Origin: Paludibacteraceae bacterium
Lineage (GTDB): Bacteria; Bacteroidota; Bacteroidia; Bacteroidales; Paludibacteraceae
NCBI GenBank assembly: GCA_024399545.1
Contig: JAKSNS010000002.1
Span: 1 to 64,000 of the forward strand
Direction: 5' to 3'
DNA length: 64,000 bases
In this document: positions 45,570-55,093 of the stretch, in pieces
Layout of the letters: each line of letters begins with the position of its first letter
How positions within the stretch are numbered: the first letter of the stretch is position 1
Notes under the pieces: model-generated
Told to the model about the DNA's origin: nothing
The model's input: the letters and a program-made list of their open reading frames with translations, nothing else
The model's database searches: none
Position numbers and translations under genes: made by a program

Positions 45570-45590
45570 TTTTTTTTTTTTTTTTTTTTT
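45570..45590 (-). repeat. 21-bp homopolymeric A tract before the TPR-AraC gene
   Basis: A run of 21 T on the plus strand (A on the coding strand) ends 12 bp before the ATG at 45557. No other homopolymer of this length was seen in the window. Such tracts expand and contract by slippage and could change promoter spacing or translation start efficiency. Confidence 0.95.
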
Positions 45591-45701
45591 GGTTAAACAT
45601 TTGAAAATGTGGCATTTACATAAAATAAGATTGCCAAATTCCCGAAAAACTATAAATTATCCACGATTTCTTTGACAACTTAGCAAAGAATTTTTTTCAG
45701 C

Positions 45702-45789
45702 CAAGCAATAAAAAAGCGAGCAAAGACGTAGCCCTACCGAAGGATAGACCTATCTCTTTCCTTGTTTTTACTTTGTTTTTTATTGCTTG
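45702..45789. repeat. Inverted repeat after the DUF2148 gene
   Basis: CAAGCAATAAAAAA (45702-45715) has its perfect 14-bp complement at 45776-45789, overlapping the DUF2148 stop codon. The 60-bp interior has GCGAGCAAAGACGTAGCCCT, a divergent relative of the core of the palindromic element (GAGCAAAGAGCAAGCCCTAC). It may be a degenerate fourth copy, and could also work as a terminator. Confidence 0.6.
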
Positions 45790-46304
45790 CGGTCAAAGAA
45801 TGGGCTTTTTGCGGTAATTGATATTGGCAACGCATAGACAGGCGAACAATCTTTAAGCCAGTTAAGTTCCATGCAAGCCAACCCTGCGGTGAACATTACC
45901 CTTGTATCCACACGCGAGTCAGCAGCCATAGCTGCCGCCGAGCCAACTGCTATTCCGAGGTCAGTGACGTTGAATACGCAAGGAACGTTTTTCGCTTTCT
46001 CACCGCATTTTGCGAAACCGCAGTGTCCGCAGTTCAAACCGAGGGGCATACGTTTGCAACCTATAAGCAATACGCATTCCGACGCACGGATGTTGCCAGC
46101 GTCGCGGACAAAGGAAGCATTGGGCTGACCTTCAGCCAGACGTAGCATCTGGTCAGCCAATGTTTCTTTTTCTTCGCCGTCAACTATTATGCACTCAATG
46201 TCGTCAGCACCTTTTCCTTTTGGAGCTGTCATTGCGGCAGTCGCCATGCGGTGGGCCGCCTCAAGTGCCAGTTGGTTGGTAATGATTCTGGTATCAGTTA
46301 TCAT
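45780..46304 (-). CDS. DUF2148 ferredoxin-like protein
   Basis: This 174-aa protein has a Cys-rich segment ([21 protein letters not shown]), typical of DUF2148 proteins that probably hold an iron-sulfur cluster. It overlaps the upstream FKBP gene by ATGA. Function unknown, with an electron-transfer or redox-sensing role plausible. Confidence 0.82.
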   Translation of the reverse strand: MITDTRIITNQLALEAAHRMATAAMTAPKGKGADDIECIIVDGEEKETLADQMLRLAEGQPNASFVRDAGNIRASECVLLIGCKRMPLGLNCGHCGFAKCGEKAKNVPCVFNVTDLGIAVGSAAAMAADSRVDTRVMFTAGLACMELNWLKDCSPVYALPISITAKSPFFDRKQ

Positions 46305-47530
46305 TTCAGAATGTCAAGGAGTTCGACTTCGAAGATAAGTGTAGAGTAGCCAGGAATTTGTTCGCCTGCGCCACGTTCGCCGTAACCGAGTTCGTAAGGA
46401 ATGTAGAGTATGTATTTTGAACCTACGTTCATAAGTTGGAGACCTTCAGTCCATCCTGCGATTACGCGGTTGAGTTCAAACTCGGCAGGTGTGCCACGTT
46501 CTACTGAGCTGTCGAAAACTGTGCCGTTTATGAGTTTTCCAGTGTAGTGAACCCTAACTTTGTCTGTTGCTACCGGTTTTGGACCTTTGCCTTCTTTGAT
46601 GACTTCGTACTGAAGACCTGACTCTGTCACCTTAACCTCTTCTCTTTCGGCGTTGAGGCGGAGGAACTCCTTATTCTCTTCGATGATTGGTCCATTCTTA
46701 GCCTCTTGGATTTTCTTAATCATATCTTCGAGGTACTTGGTTGCTTCGTCAGCGGTCATCAACATTTTTTTGTCGTTGCGTATGCCTTCGATTACGCCAC
46801 GTCCGATAGCCTCCCACTCAATTGGCAATGTTTTCTCGCCAAAGAGGAAGCTGTCACGTTTGAGGCTCATTGTAAACTGGGCGGCGATGTTCATACCTGA
46901 GAGCATCTTCTCGTCCTTCTCTTTCATTTCAATACCCTTCTTGAAACCTTTCATGAAGTTTTTGATGTCCTTGTCGGTAGTGTCTTTGCCCAAGACGTAG
47001 TCGCGAGCCTGACGAGCGTTGAAGAAGCCGATACACATATTTATAGTATCAATCTGTCCCTTGGTTGGGTTGACTGCTTGACCTGTCATCAGTGCGCCAG
47101 AAACGATGTTCTGAAGGTAAATCATAGACTCCTCGCCTTCCATGCAGAAAGGCTCGCCTTTGATAGTCTTCTCGAAAGACTCAATGATGAGTTCTTTCTT
47201 TACGGGAACTGTTGAGTCTGAGAAAAGGAAGCCTGAGTTGATTTCCTTTGCCAAGGTTGCACCTGTGCGGAAGCCTGTGGCGTTTACGAACTCTGGGCCT
47301 TCGGTTACGCCCCAAATCTTCTCAAAGCCTTTGCAGAAAAGTTCTACGGCTTTCTTGTCCATGGTGTCTGCCCCGAGGACGCTTGTGCGGATGCCTGCAC
47401 CGTTGACGAGACCAAACATGTAGTTGACAGAGTCAACGTGGTTTTCGATTTTTGCTGAGCAATGGCCGTTGTTGCAAGAGAGAAGTGTTGCAGCGATGAT
47501 AACGGCTACAGCGAATAATTTTGTTTTCAT
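46301..47530 (-). CDS. FKBP-type peptidyl-prolyl isomerase lipoprotein
   Basis: This 409-aa protein has a lipobox LLSC (Cys19), long helical FKBP_N-like regions and a C-terminal FKBP domain ([51 protein letters not shown]). It should fold proteins in the periplasm or at the outer membrane. The helical region is long compared with the usual 230-aa FkpA and appears to be a duplication. It follows another FKBP gene by 5 bp. Confidence 0.88.
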   Translation of the reverse strand: MKTKLFAVAVIIAATLLSCNNGHCSAKIENHVDSVNYMFGLVNGAGIRTSVLGADTMDKKAVELFCKGFEKIWGVTEGPEFVNATGFRTGATLAKEINSGFLFSDSTVPVKKELIIESFEKTIKGEPFCMEGEESMIYLQNIVSGALMTGQAVNPTKGQIDTINMCIGFFNARQARDYVLGKDTTDKDIKNFMKGFKKGIEMKEKDEKMLSGMNIAAQFTMSLKRDSFLFGEKTLPIEWEAIGRGVIEGIRNDKKMLMTADEATKYLEDMIKKIQEAKNGPIIEENKEFLRLNAEREEVKVTESGLQYEVIKEGKGPKPVATDKVRVHYTGKLINGTVFDSSVERGTPAEFELNRVIAGWTEGLQLMNVGSKYILYIPYELGYGERGAGEQIPGYSTLIFEVELLDILK

Positions 47531-47535
47531 TGTTT

Positions 47536-48129
47536 TTATAAAATACTTATGAGTTCTACTTCAAAAATAAGTACAGCGTATGGAGGGATTGAAGAACCCG
47601 CCCCATGTTCGCCGTAAGCGAGGTTGTAAGGGATGAATAGTTTCCATTTCGCCCCTACTGACATTAGTTGCAGAGCCTCGACCCAACCTTTGATGACCTG
47701 TGTCACGCCAAACTCGGCAGGTTCGCCACGGCGTACTGAGCTGTCGAAAACAGTACCGTCGATGAGAGTGCCATGATAGTGGACGCGAACACGGTCTTTT
47801 TCTGTTGGTTTCACTCCGATTGCTGGTGTGATGACCTCGTACTGAAGGCCGCTTGGAAGTACGGTTACTTCTTTGCGCTGTGCGTTCTTTTTCAGGAAAT
47901 CCTCGCCAGCCTTGCGTGCCTCGGCACCAGCTTTGGCGGCTTCGTCCTCGATTTTCTTGAAATAGGCAGTGAGCAATTGCTGAGCCTCGGCGAGGTTGAT
48001 TTCGGGTTTTTGTCCTTCGCACATAGCTTCGACACCTTTTGCGAAAGACTCCCAGTCAAGGCCTTTGATGTTGCTTTGGGCCAACTGCTGACCAAAGCTA
48101 AGACCGATTGCGTAACTTGTTTTATCCAT
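47536..48129 (-). CDS. FKBP-type peptidyl-prolyl isomerase, cytoplasmic
   Basis: A 197-aa FKBP with an N-terminal helical dimerisation region ([16 protein letters not shown]) and a C-terminal FKBP domain ([32 protein letters not shown]). It has no signal peptide, unlike its neighbour. It follows the GT9 gene by 4 bp. Together they give one isomerase on each side of the inner membrane. Confidence 0.88.
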   Translation of the reverse strand: MDKTSYAIGLSFGQQLAQSNIKGLDWESFAKGVEAMCEGQKPEINLAEAQQLLTAYFKKIEDEAAKAGAEARKAGEDFLKKNAQRKEVTVLPSGLQYEVITPAIGVKPTEKDRVRVHYHGTLIDGTVFDSSVRRGEPAEFGVTQVIKGWVEALQLMSVGAKWKLFIPYNLAYGEHGAGSSIPPYAVLIFEVELISIL

Positions 48130-48133
48130 AATG

Positions 48134-49105
48134 TTATTGTTGTTCTTTTGTCAATTTAGAATATATGCTGTCGAATATGTCAAATTCAAAACAGTGGTAA
48201 TCGCCGAACCTGCATTTTTTCTCACCGTATATGGAACAAGGGCGGCAAGGGAGTTTAAGGTAGATGCAATCTTTAGGAGACTGTCCCCAACCGAGGAAAC
48301 CTGCCTTTGGGTCAGTCGCCCCCCAGATAGAGATTACACGAGTGCCGACAAGTGATGCGAGGTGCATGTTGGCAGAATCCATACAAATCATGATGCGTAA
48401 GCCGCGGATGATTTCAAGTTCCTCCTTGAGTGTATGTTTGCCGGCAACGCATGTTATGTTTTTGTTGAATGATGCCCAATCTTGCAGCATTTCAACCTCT
48501 TTCTCACCACCACCGAAGAGATAAACCTTCTCTTTTTTCGCAAGGTTCATAACCAATTCTTCCATACGGTCGTAAGGGTAGGTCTTGCCTTTTTTTGCGG
48601 CAAATGGCGCAATTCCAATGCCTTCGCCTGTGGTGATTTCGGGTTTAGGCAAAGTAAGTTCAATGCCCAACGAAGTGAAAACGTCAGCGTACCTTTGGAT
48701 GGTGGTTTTAAGTTGGCGTTTGTGGCGGTTGAGAGGAGAGACGAGCCAATGTTTACTGATGCGCCCTTTGTCAATCCTGCGGACTTTGATGCCTGCCAAC
48801 CTCCATCGGAAATCCATATACCAGCTTCTTAGCACAGAGTGCATATCCGCTACAGCGTCGAAACTACGGTAGTCGATATCGTCAAGAAGCCGTTTCAATC
48901 CTTTAGTGCCATGGTGGATGCCTTTGAGGTCTGCACCGAAAAAGTGGACGTTGGCAGGAATGTCTGACCATAAATCCTCGGTTTGCCGTCGGCTGACGAC
49001 GGTAAACTCCAAATCCGGGTGTTGCAGCGCAACCGCTTTGACGACAGGCACAAGCATTGCCACGTCACCAAGAGCAGAGAAACGTATGACGGCTATTTTT
49101 TTCAC
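48134..49105 (-). CDS. GT9-family lipopolysaccharide heptosyltransferase-like protein
   Basis: This 323-aa protein has the GT9 layout: N-terminal [18 protein letters not shown], a central AGKHTL...[15 protein letters not shown], then [15 protein letters not shown]. It probably adds a sugar in core lipid A/LPS synthesis. Substrate identity is unproven. It overlaps the DUF4254 gene by 4 bp, a pairing I recall as common in Bacteroidota. Confidence 0.85.
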   Translation of the reverse strand: MKKIAVIRFSALGDVAMLVPVVKAVALQHPDLEFTVVSRRQTEDLWSDIPANVHFFGADLKGIHHGTKGLKRLLDDIDYRSFDAVADMHSVLRSWYMDFRWRLAGIKVRRIDKGRISKHWLVSPLNRHKRQLKTTIQRYADVFTSLGIELTLPKPEITTGEGIGIAPFAAKKGKTYPYDRMEELVMNLAKKEKVYLFGGGEKEVEMLQDWASFNKNITCVAGKHTLKEELEIIRGLRIMICMDSANMHLASLVGTRVISIWGATDPKAGFLGWGQSPKDCIYLKLPCRPCSIYGEKKCRFGDYHCFEFDIFDSIYSKLTKEQQ

Positions 49106-49704
49106 TTCTTGTATAGTACAGGATTGAGTTCAGGGTCGTTGTACATTTTCATCTGCTTATAGACCTTCATTACTTTGTTTCCTGTTTGGTAGTCGTTGAG
49201 GAGGTCGTTGATAGCAGAGGTGAGGTCGCTGAATTGCTCTTGAAGCACGGCGAGTTTCTTAGCGCATTTGTCGTGGTGTTCAGGGGTAACGTCCTTGCGG
49301 TCAACCTCTACCTGCATGTGGAAGAGTTTGACGTGGAGGATACTCAGGCGGTCGATTGCCCAAGCGGGGCTTTCGGTGTTTATTTTTGCGCCGGCGGCTG
49401 GTTTCACCTGGCTGAACATCTCGTAGAAATAGCTGTCAATTCTTTCGACGAGGTCTGTGCGGTCTTGGTTTGAGTGGTCAATCCTGCGTTTCAGCGCGAG
49501 GGCGTCGATGGGGTTGATTTTTGTGTCGCGGATAATGTCCTCAAGGTGCCATTGTACCGTGTCAATCCAGTTTTTTGTGTAAAGGTCGTATTCGATTGTG
49601 CCTTTCTCGTAAGGGTTAGGCATTTTGGAATCGACGTTGTCGGTTAAGTGGTAGTCTTTGACTGCCTTGTCGAACACGAGGTTTGCAGTTTCTGTAAAGT
49701 TCAT
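49102..49704 (-). CDS. DUF4254 protein
   Basis: A 200-aa all-helical protein of DUF4254 type ([18 protein letters not shown] ... [19 protein letters not shown] pattern seen as [19 protein letters not shown]). I chose the ATG at 49704, which overlaps the metK stop as ATGA, over a start 16 codons upstream. DUF4254 genes sit beside GT9 transferases, so a role in LPS core synthesis is inferred. Confidence 0.82.
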   Translation of the reverse strand: MNFTETANLVFDKAVKDYHLTDNVDSKMPNPYEKGTIEYDLYTKNWIDTVQWHLEDIIRDTKINPIDALALKRRIDHSNQDRTDLVERIDSYFYEMFSQVKPAAGAKINTESPAWAIDRLSILHVKLFHMQVEVDRKDVTPEHHDKCAKKLAVLQEQFSDLTSAINDLLNDYQTGNKVMKVYKQMKMYNDPELNPVLYKK

Positions 49705-50948
49705 ATTTTGAATTCTTTCTTTATATTCTCTATTTTGTCGAGTTTCTCCCAAGTGAAAAGTTCCACTTCGACATCCTTAAAGCCTTCGTAGCGGTTACCG
49801 AAACGTTTTGTGGTTTTTCTCGGTGTTCTGCCGAAGTGACCGTAAGCGGCTGTTTCGCTGTAAATTGGGTTGCGAAGTTTGAGTTGTTGCTCGATGGCGT
49901 AAGGGCGAAGGTCAAATAATTCACCTACATGGTCGGCTATTTGAGAGTCGGTCATTGGGACGTGCGACGTGCCGTATGTGTTCACGAACAGAGAAACAGG
50001 TTCGGCGATGCCTATAGCGTAAGCCACCTGAACGAGGAGTTTGTCGGCAACGCCTGCCGCAACGAGGTTTTTGGCAATCCAGCGAGTGGCGTAAGCTGCT
50101 GAGCGGTCAACCTTTGAAGGGTCTTTTCCAGAGAATGCCCCACCACCGTTAGAGGCGTGTCCGCCGTAGGTGTCAACTATGATTTTTCGGCCGGTGAGGC
50201 CTGTGTCGCCGTGAGGTCCTCCGATGACGAATTTGCCGGTTGGGTTGACGTGAAGGATAAAGTCCCCTGTGAAATATTTCCTCAGCCCAGGGTAGTTCTC
50301 CTTTACTCGTGGAATGAGGATGTTCCCGATGTCATGGCGGATTTTCGCTGACATAGCCTTGTCGGTGTCAAACTCGTCATGTTGTGTGGAGACAACAATC
50401 GTGTGAATGCGTTTGGCGATGTTATTGTCGTCGTATTCGATTGTGACTTGGCTTTTTGCGTCTGGGCGTAGGTAAGGCATGAGTTTGCCCTCCTTGCGAA
50501 TTTGTGCGAGTTCGTAGAGCAAGACGTGGCTCATGTAGAGGGAGAGGGGCATGAAGTCGGGTGTCTCGTTGCAGGCATAACCGAAGATAATACCCTGGTC
50601 GCCTGCGCCTTGGGCCCACTTGTCCTGACGTTCGACGCCGCGGTTAATGTCTGGGCTTTGTTCGTGGATGGCCGAGAGAATGCCACAAGAGTCACCGTCG
50701 AACATATATTCGCTGCGTGTGTATCCGATTTCGTTTATGACCCTGCGGGCTGTATCCTGAATGTCAACGTAGGCACGGCTTTTGACTTCGCCGCCGAGGA
50801 TGACTTGGCCTGTAGTGACGAAGGTTTCGCAAGCGACTTTAGACTCTGGGTCCTGTGCGAGGAACTCGTCGAGGATTGCGTCAGAGATCTGGTCGGCAAC
50901 CTTGTCGGGATGGCCTTCGGATACTGATTCTGATGTGAATAGATACAT
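49701..50948 (-). CDS. metK: S-adenosylmethionine synthetase
   Basis: The 415-aa enzyme makes SAM from methionine and ATP. Motifs are [42 protein letters not shown] and [19 protein letters not shown]. It is preceded by a strong hairpin in the leader (50967-51004). It precedes LPS-related genes in the same direction. Confidence 0.96.
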   Translation of the reverse strand: MYLFTSESVSEGHPDKVADQISDAILDEFLAQDPESKVACETFVTTGQVILGGEVKSRAYVDIQDTARRVINEIGYTRSEYMFDGDSCGILSAIHEQSPDINRGVERQDKWAQGAGDQGIIFGYACNETPDFMPLSLYMSHVLLYELAQIRKEGKLMPYLRPDAKSQVTIEYDDNNIAKRIHTIVVSTQHDEFDTDKAMSAKIRHDIGNILIPRVKENYPGLRKYFTGDFILHVNPTGKFVIGGPHGDTGLTGRKIIVDTYGGHASNGGGAFSGKDPSKVDRSAAYATRWIAKNLVAAGVADKLLVQVAYAIGIAEPVSLFVNTYGTSHVPMTDSQIADHVGELFDLRPYAIEQQLKLRNPIYSETAAYGHFGRTPRKTTKRFGNRYEGFKDVEVELFTWEKLDKIENIKKEFKI

Positions 50949-50966
50949 ATTGTAATTACTTCACAA

Positions 50967-51004
50967 GGGCGGACGTGTAATGCACAAGGCATACACGCTC
51001 GCCC
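50967..51004 (-). promoter_or_regulatory. Stable leader hairpin before metK
   Basis: GGGCG/CGCCC, CGTGTA/TACACG and TGC/GCA stems stack around a 5-nt loop, ending 18 bp before the metK ATG at 50948. No U tract follows on the metK strand, so it is a poor terminator for the lipoprotein gene upstream. A regulatory element (attenuator, protein site, or part of a SAM-sensing RNA) is possible; no known SAM riboswitch core was recognised. Confidence 0.6.
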
Positions 51005-51037
51005 AAGATTTGGTTGCAGACTTTTTTCGTTGTCGTA

Positions 51038-51571
51038 TTATAGCTTGTTCTCAACGCATCTGAACTCGATGGTGCCAGAAACGTTCTTGGTTGTCTCAAT
51101 GCCAATCAATGCGCCTGAAGCATCACCTGTGAACGTGGCTGTCCATTTAAGTACTTTGAGACCTAAGGCGTCGTATTCAAAAACGCCAGGGTTGTTAATC
51201 ACGTCGAGGTGACAACCGTAGCCTGTCAAGAATCCATCCCACTCCTTAGAGTAATTGAAATTCTCAAGTTGGAACTCGCGGCCGTTGACGGTGGCTTTTC
51301 CCTTGACGATGTTATGGTCGAAGATTATGCCATTGGCGTCATTAGGGTCAGCGGTGATTTTGAGTGGGTCAATGAAGTCGATAGGGATGGTGTAGTCTTT
51401 GGTTTCGTCCTCACTGAGGTCGTTTTTCCAAACGCAGTGAATCTTGATTTGTTCAACCATGTATTTCCCGACATAGGTGTCGCGGACAACAGGTTCGTCG
51501 TCTTTGCTTTTGTTGCAGCTTGAAGCGATTACCATTACTGCTAAAGCAGCCAAGAAGAATAGTTTTTTCAT
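51038..51571 (-). CDS. Lipoprotein of unknown function between prs and metK
   Basis: This 177-aa lipoprotein has a lipobox IASSC (Cys19) followed by KSKDDEP, an acidic export-type linker. The mature part is beta-rich and lipocalin-like in feel (IHCVWKNDLS..., DGFLTGYGCHLDVINNPG), but no family is recognised. It lies 12 bp after prs and 89 bp before metK, so it is probably cotranscribed. Confidence 0.65.
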   Translation of the reverse strand: MKKLFFLAALAVMVIASSCNKSKDDEPVVRDTYVGKYMVEQIKIHCVWKNDLSEDETKDYTIPIDFIDPLKITADPNDANGIIFDHNIVKGKATVNGREFQLENFNYSKEWDGFLTGYGCHLDVINNPGVFEYDALGLKVLKWTATFTGDASGALIGIETTKNVSGTIEFRCVENKL

Positions 51572-51583
51572 GATAGTATCAAA

Positions 51584-52519
51584 TTAAATCAGATATTGTG
51601 TTGAAATAGATTCGTTGTTATAGACGCGGCGGATAGTCTCGGCGAACATGTCGGCTATCGAGATGACGTGTACCTTATTGCACTTTGTAGTGTCGAATGG
51701 TATAGAGTCGGTGATTATCAGTTCGGTGAGTTTTGAGTTGGTGATGTTCTCGGTGGCTTTGCCGGAGAGTACGCCGTGGGAAACCATCGCGCGGACGCTG
51801 GTGGCGCCGTTCTCGAACATGAGGTCTGCGGCTTTGCAGAGTGTGCCGGCTGTGTCTGCCATGTCGTCAACGATGAGTACGTCTTTGCCTTTGACATCAC
51901 CGATGATGCTCATATTTGAGACGACGTTGGCGCGTGCGCGGGTCTTGTGGCAGAGTACGAGAGGGAGGTCGAGGTGTTTTGCGTAGGTTGAGGCGCGTTT
52001 AGAGCCGCCGACGTCAGGGGAGGCGATTACGAGGTTATCGAGTTGGAGGGACGATTTGATGTAAGGCACATAGACGGTTGATGCGTAGAGGTGGTCAACT
52101 GGGATGTCGAAGAAGCCTTGGATTTGGTCGGCGTGGAGGTCCATGGTGATGATGCGGTCAACGCCTGCTACGGAGAGCATGTCGGCGACGACTTTAGCAC
52201 CGATGGAGACTCTTGGTTTGTCCTTACGGTCCTGGCGAGCCCAGCCGAAATAAGGCATGACGGCGATGATTTTGTAAGCCGAGGCGCGTTTTGCGGCGTC
52301 AATCATGAGCATAAGCTCCATAAGGTTGTCGCTGTTAGGGAAAGTTGACTGGACGAGGTAAACGTAGCAACCACGGACGGTTTCGTCGTACCAGACGGCA
52401 AATTCGCCATCAGAGAATTTTTGGCAAGTGCACTTGCCGAGTTGACAGCCGAGTTTTTGGCACATTTTCTCTGCCAATGGGCGGCTGTTGGTACCCGCAA
52501 AGACTTTGTATGGAAACAT
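51584..52519 (-). CDS. prs: Ribose-phosphate pyrophosphokinase
   Basis: The 311-aa enzyme makes PRPP. Motifs are FSDGEFAVWYDETVRG, MPYFGWARQDRKDKPRVSIGAK, DLHADQIQGFFDIPVDH and the PRPP-binding VLIVDDMADTAGT. I use the ATG at 52517-52519 (MFPYKVFAG); an upstream in-frame start would place 29 extra residues across the promoter at 52553-52583. Confidence 0.95.
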   Translation of the reverse strand: MFPYKVFAGTNSRPLAEKMCQKLGCQLGKCTCQKFSDGEFAVWYDETVRGCYVYLVQSTFPNSDNLMELMLMIDAAKRASAYKIIAVMPYFGWARQDRKDKPRVSIGAKVVADMLSVAGVDRIITMDLHADQIQGFFDIPVDHLYASTVYVPYIKSSLQLDNLVIASPDVGGSKRASTYAKHLDLPLVLCHKTRARANVVSNMSIIGDVKGKDVLIVDDMADTAGTLCKAADLMFENGATSVRAMVSHGVLSGKATENITNSKLTELIITDSIPFDTTKCNKVHVISIADMFAETIRRVYNNESISTQYLI

Positions 52520-52552
52520 TTGTGATATTATGAATGGGGTTTTTACAGGTTG

Positions 52553-52583
52553 CAAAGGTACTACTTTTTTCTGACTCTGCAAA
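52553..52583 (-). promoter_or_regulatory. Promoter of prs and the following operon
   Basis: Minus-strand TTTG (52580-52583), a 19-bp spacer and TACCTTTG (52553-52560). The leader is about 30 nt. No further strong promoter was found before the end of the DUF2148 gene, so all eight genes may start here, though a metK promoter cannot be excluded. Confidence 0.72.
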
Positions 52584-52636
52584 ATATTCAGAGAATTATT
52601 TATCAAAATATTTTGATGTGGGTTTTAGGGGAGGCA

Positions 52637-52770
52637 GTCCGAAAAGTATGTGACAGCCTAAATTCAGGTGTGTTATAGTGCTTTTGCCCTTACAGGGCGC
52701 AGGTTTTGCATGACAAAAAGTTGTGTTTTCGGACAGGCTGGTGGGCTAATATATGTCGCTCCTACGGAGC
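52637..52770. repeat. REP-like palindromes
   Basis: GTCCGAAAA (52637-52645) is mirrored at 52726-52734, enclosing the hairpin GCCCT-TAC-AGGGC (52686-52698). A second hairpin, GCTCC-TAC-GGAGC, lies at 52758-52770. Both have 5-bp stems and a TAC loop, as in REP-type intergenic elements. They lie between prs and the 11-bp tandem array. Confidence 0.65.
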
Positions 52771-52802
52771 TTTGATGAGGTGACATCAGCTACGTCAATA
52801 TA

Positions 52803-52945
52803 TACCGTTAATGTATCGTTAATCATACGTTAATCTATCGTTAATCTATCGTTAATGTATAGTTAATCTATCGTTAATGTATCGTTAATCATACGTTAAT
52901 CTATCGTTAATCATACGTTAATCTATCGTTAATCTATCGTTGCAA
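52803..52945. repeat. 11-bp tandem array, twelve full units
   Basis: Twelve units of 11 bp (forms TATCGTTAATC, ATACGTTAATC, TATCGTTAATG, TATAGTTAATC) run from 52803 to 52934, followed by a partial unit. The period is exact and close to one DNA turn. The array is between divergent prs and tetR and ends about 155 bp before the tetR promoter. Confidence 0.95.
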
Positions 52946-53100
52946 GTATGTTTGTGGTATGGTTGGGACGGTTGTCTGAGGAATTTGGTGAATTTGCCAC
53001 TCGGAAACTATTGGAATTGTAAAAGTTTTCTTGAACCTATTGATAATTAGATTATTGTGTTAAAGATATTATTTGATAACAATTATTAACTATAAACTTA

Positions 53101-53130
53101 TTGCAGTTTGAAAAAAAAGCTGTATCTTTG
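53101..53130 (+). promoter_or_regulatory. Promoter of the TetR-RND efflux operon
   Basis: TTG (53101-53103), a 19-bp spacer and TATCTTTG (53123-53130). It gives a leader of about 40 nt before the TetR ATG at 53176. No separate promoter was found before the TolC gene, so TetR probably regulates its own operon. Confidence 0.75.
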
Positions 53131-53175
53131 CAGCCGTTTTCGGTGCATTGTCCCGTGAAACGGCAAACGCAATAA

Positions 53176-53784
53176 ATGACGATGAAGGAACAACTGATAG
53201 ATACGGCTGAACGGCTTTTCCTGAAATACGGATTGCGCAGTGTGTCAATAGATGACATCTGCAACGAGTTGCATATATCCAAGAAGACGTTTTACCAATA
53301 TTTCCGTCAGAAGGAGCAGTTGGTGAAGGCGATGCTGGACCGTATCTGTGAGAAGAAAGCGACCGCCGCGCCGTCATACGGGGAAAACGACAATGTGGTT
53401 GACGTGGTTTTGGAGCAGGGAATGAAGTTTGCCTCGAAGCAGTCGTTGGTGGACCGTCACATCGCTTTCATGTATGACCTGAAGAAATATTACCCGGACT
53501 TGATGCAGGGTTTCGTGGATAGGCATAATGCGATTGACAGGAGGAACCTCACGGTTCTGCTGAATACGGGCATAGGGCAGGGGATGGTGCGTAAGGAACT
53601 CAATATCCCTTTGATTACCTATACTTTGTCAGGTATGACGTCGTTGATGCTTGACGTAAAAGTGGAGGGTATAACATTGTCGGAGAAAACGAAATTCGGG
53701 ATTGACGCCTTCCTGAGAATGGTTTGCAGCGAGGAGGGGCTGAAGAGGTATGAAATGAAAAAAGCGGAAAAAATCACATTATAA
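53176..53784 (+). CDS. TetR-family regulator of the efflux operon
   Basis: This 202-aa regulator has an N-terminal HTH (RSVSIDDICNELHISKKTFYQYFRQKEQLV) and a ligand-binding C-terminal part. It precedes the tolC-like gene by 4 bp, so it is probably the operon's own repressor. The inducer is unknown. The start ATG ACG ATG AAG allows two nearby Met; I keep the first. Confidence 0.93.
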   Translation: MTMKEQLIDTAERLFLKYGLRSVSIDDICNELHISKKTFYQYFRQKEQLVKAMLDRICEKKATAAPSYGENDNVVDVVLEQGMKFASKQSLVDRHIAFMYDLKKYYPDLMQGFVDRHNAIDRRNLTVLLNTGIGQGMVRKELNIPLITYTLSGMTSLMLDVKVEGITLSEKTKFGIDAFLRMVCSEEGLKRYEMKKAEKITL

Positions 53785-53788
53785 TTAT

Positions 53789-55072
53789 ATGAAACGTATA
53801 ACAGTATTATTGTCTATGGTTGTCCTGTCGCTGGCGGTGCTGGCACAACAGGATAACGTCCTGAGCCTGTCGTTGGACGAGGCGAGGGAGATGGCATTGA
53901 AACAGAACAGGGCGTTGCAGAATGCGTCGTATGAGGTTCAGAAAGCCCATGCGCAGAGGTGGCAGTCGATAGCAGCCATGCTGCCTCAGGTGGATTTGAA
54001 CCTGACATACACCAGTATGTGCGGCTATGAGATGAAAATTTCGGGAATGTCCATACCTATGAACCCTAACGGCACGATGGGGTTGCAGACCTCGGTGGCT
54101 ATCAACGGGCAGATGGTAGTTGCCACCTTGCTGAACAACATTGCCATTGACATGCAGAACATTAACCGCAGGAACGCGGAACTTGACCTTGTGGTGGACG
54201 TTGAGACGATGTATCTCACGATACTGGCTATGGAGAAAACCACCAACCTGCTGGACTCGTGCGTGATGAACCTCCGCCAACTGTACAAGCTGACAACGGC
54301 GGCTGTGGAGGTAGGTGCAGCGGAACAGACTGACGCTGACCAGATTGAGGTGCAGGTGGCACAGATGGAGAATACACTGTCGAACCAACGGCGTGCGCTG
54401 GAAGTGGCTTACAACTCGCTGGCTTTCACGGTAGGTGCAGGCTCGCATTGCCGTCTGACGCTGACTGACAAATTGGAGGACGTGCTGACGGTGGACGAGG
54501 CAGTGGCTTTGCTGAAGCACGACTTCAACGTGAGAGAGAATTACTCGTATCAACTGGCGGAGAAAAATGTGGAACTTGCGAAAAAGAACGAGGTATTGGC
54601 AGGAATGGCTTACGTGCCAACGCTTTCGGCATACCATCAGTACAGTGCGAAGTCGTATTTCGGCAAAGACGAGGGTATGAACATGACCCCGCCAAACACG
54701 ATTGGCGTAACTCTTGCCGTGCCAATCTGGTCATCGGGAAAACGTGCGGCAGGGGTGCATGAGAAAAAGATTGCCCGTTTGGAGGCTGAGAATGAACTGG
54801 CAGACGCAAAAGACCAGTTGGAGATATCGTATAACCAGTTGAAGTATAACCTGATAACAGCATACGAGAATTTTGAGACACAGAGCAAAAGCGTCGAGGT
54901 GATGAAGCGTGTGATGGCGAGCACCGCCAACAAATACCAATATGGGACGGCATCTTCGTTCGACTTGACAAACGCATCGACCAATCTGCTGAACGCACAT
55001 ACTAATTACATTCAGGCAATCCTGACGTTGCTCAACTCGCAGAAGGCTTTGAAACAATTGTTGGAACTATAA
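53789..55072 (+). CDS. TolC-family outer-membrane factor
   Basis: A 427-aa exported protein (signal peptide ending VLAQ) with duplicated coiled-coil hairpins (EAREMALKQNRALQNASYEV ... NVELAKKNEVLAGMAYVP) of the outer-membrane efflux family. It forms the exit duct of the tripartite pump encoded next. Gap to the adaptor gene is 21 bp. Confidence 0.93.
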   Translation: MKRITVLLSMVVLSLAVLAQQDNVLSLSLDEAREMALKQNRALQNASYEVQKAHAQRWQSIAAMLPQVDLNLTYTSMCGYEMKISGMSIPMNPNGTMGLQTSVAINGQMVVATLLNNIAIDMQNINRRNAELDLVVDVETMYLTILAMEKTTNLLDSCVMNLRQLYKLTTAAVEVGAAEQTDADQIEVQVAQMENTLSNQRRALEVAYNSLAFTVGAGSHCRLTLTDKLEDVLTVDEAVALLKHDFNVRENYSYQLAEKNVELAKKNEVLAGMAYVPTLSAYHQYSAKSYFGKDEGMNMTPPNTIGVTLAVPIWSSGKRAAGVHEKKIARLEAENELADAKDQLEISYNQLKYNLITAYENFETQSKSVEVMKRVMASTANKYQYGTASSFDLTNASTNLLNAHTNYIQAILTLLNSQKALKQLLEL

Positions 55073-55093
55073 AGAAATAAAAATAAATAAGAT

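Noticed and set aside
52520..52606. 29-residue N-terminal extension of prs
   Set aside because: It runs across the promoter at 52553-52583 and is absent from the enzyme family.
52803..52945. CRISPR array
   Set aside because: The units are 11 bp with no spacers and no cas genes are nearby.
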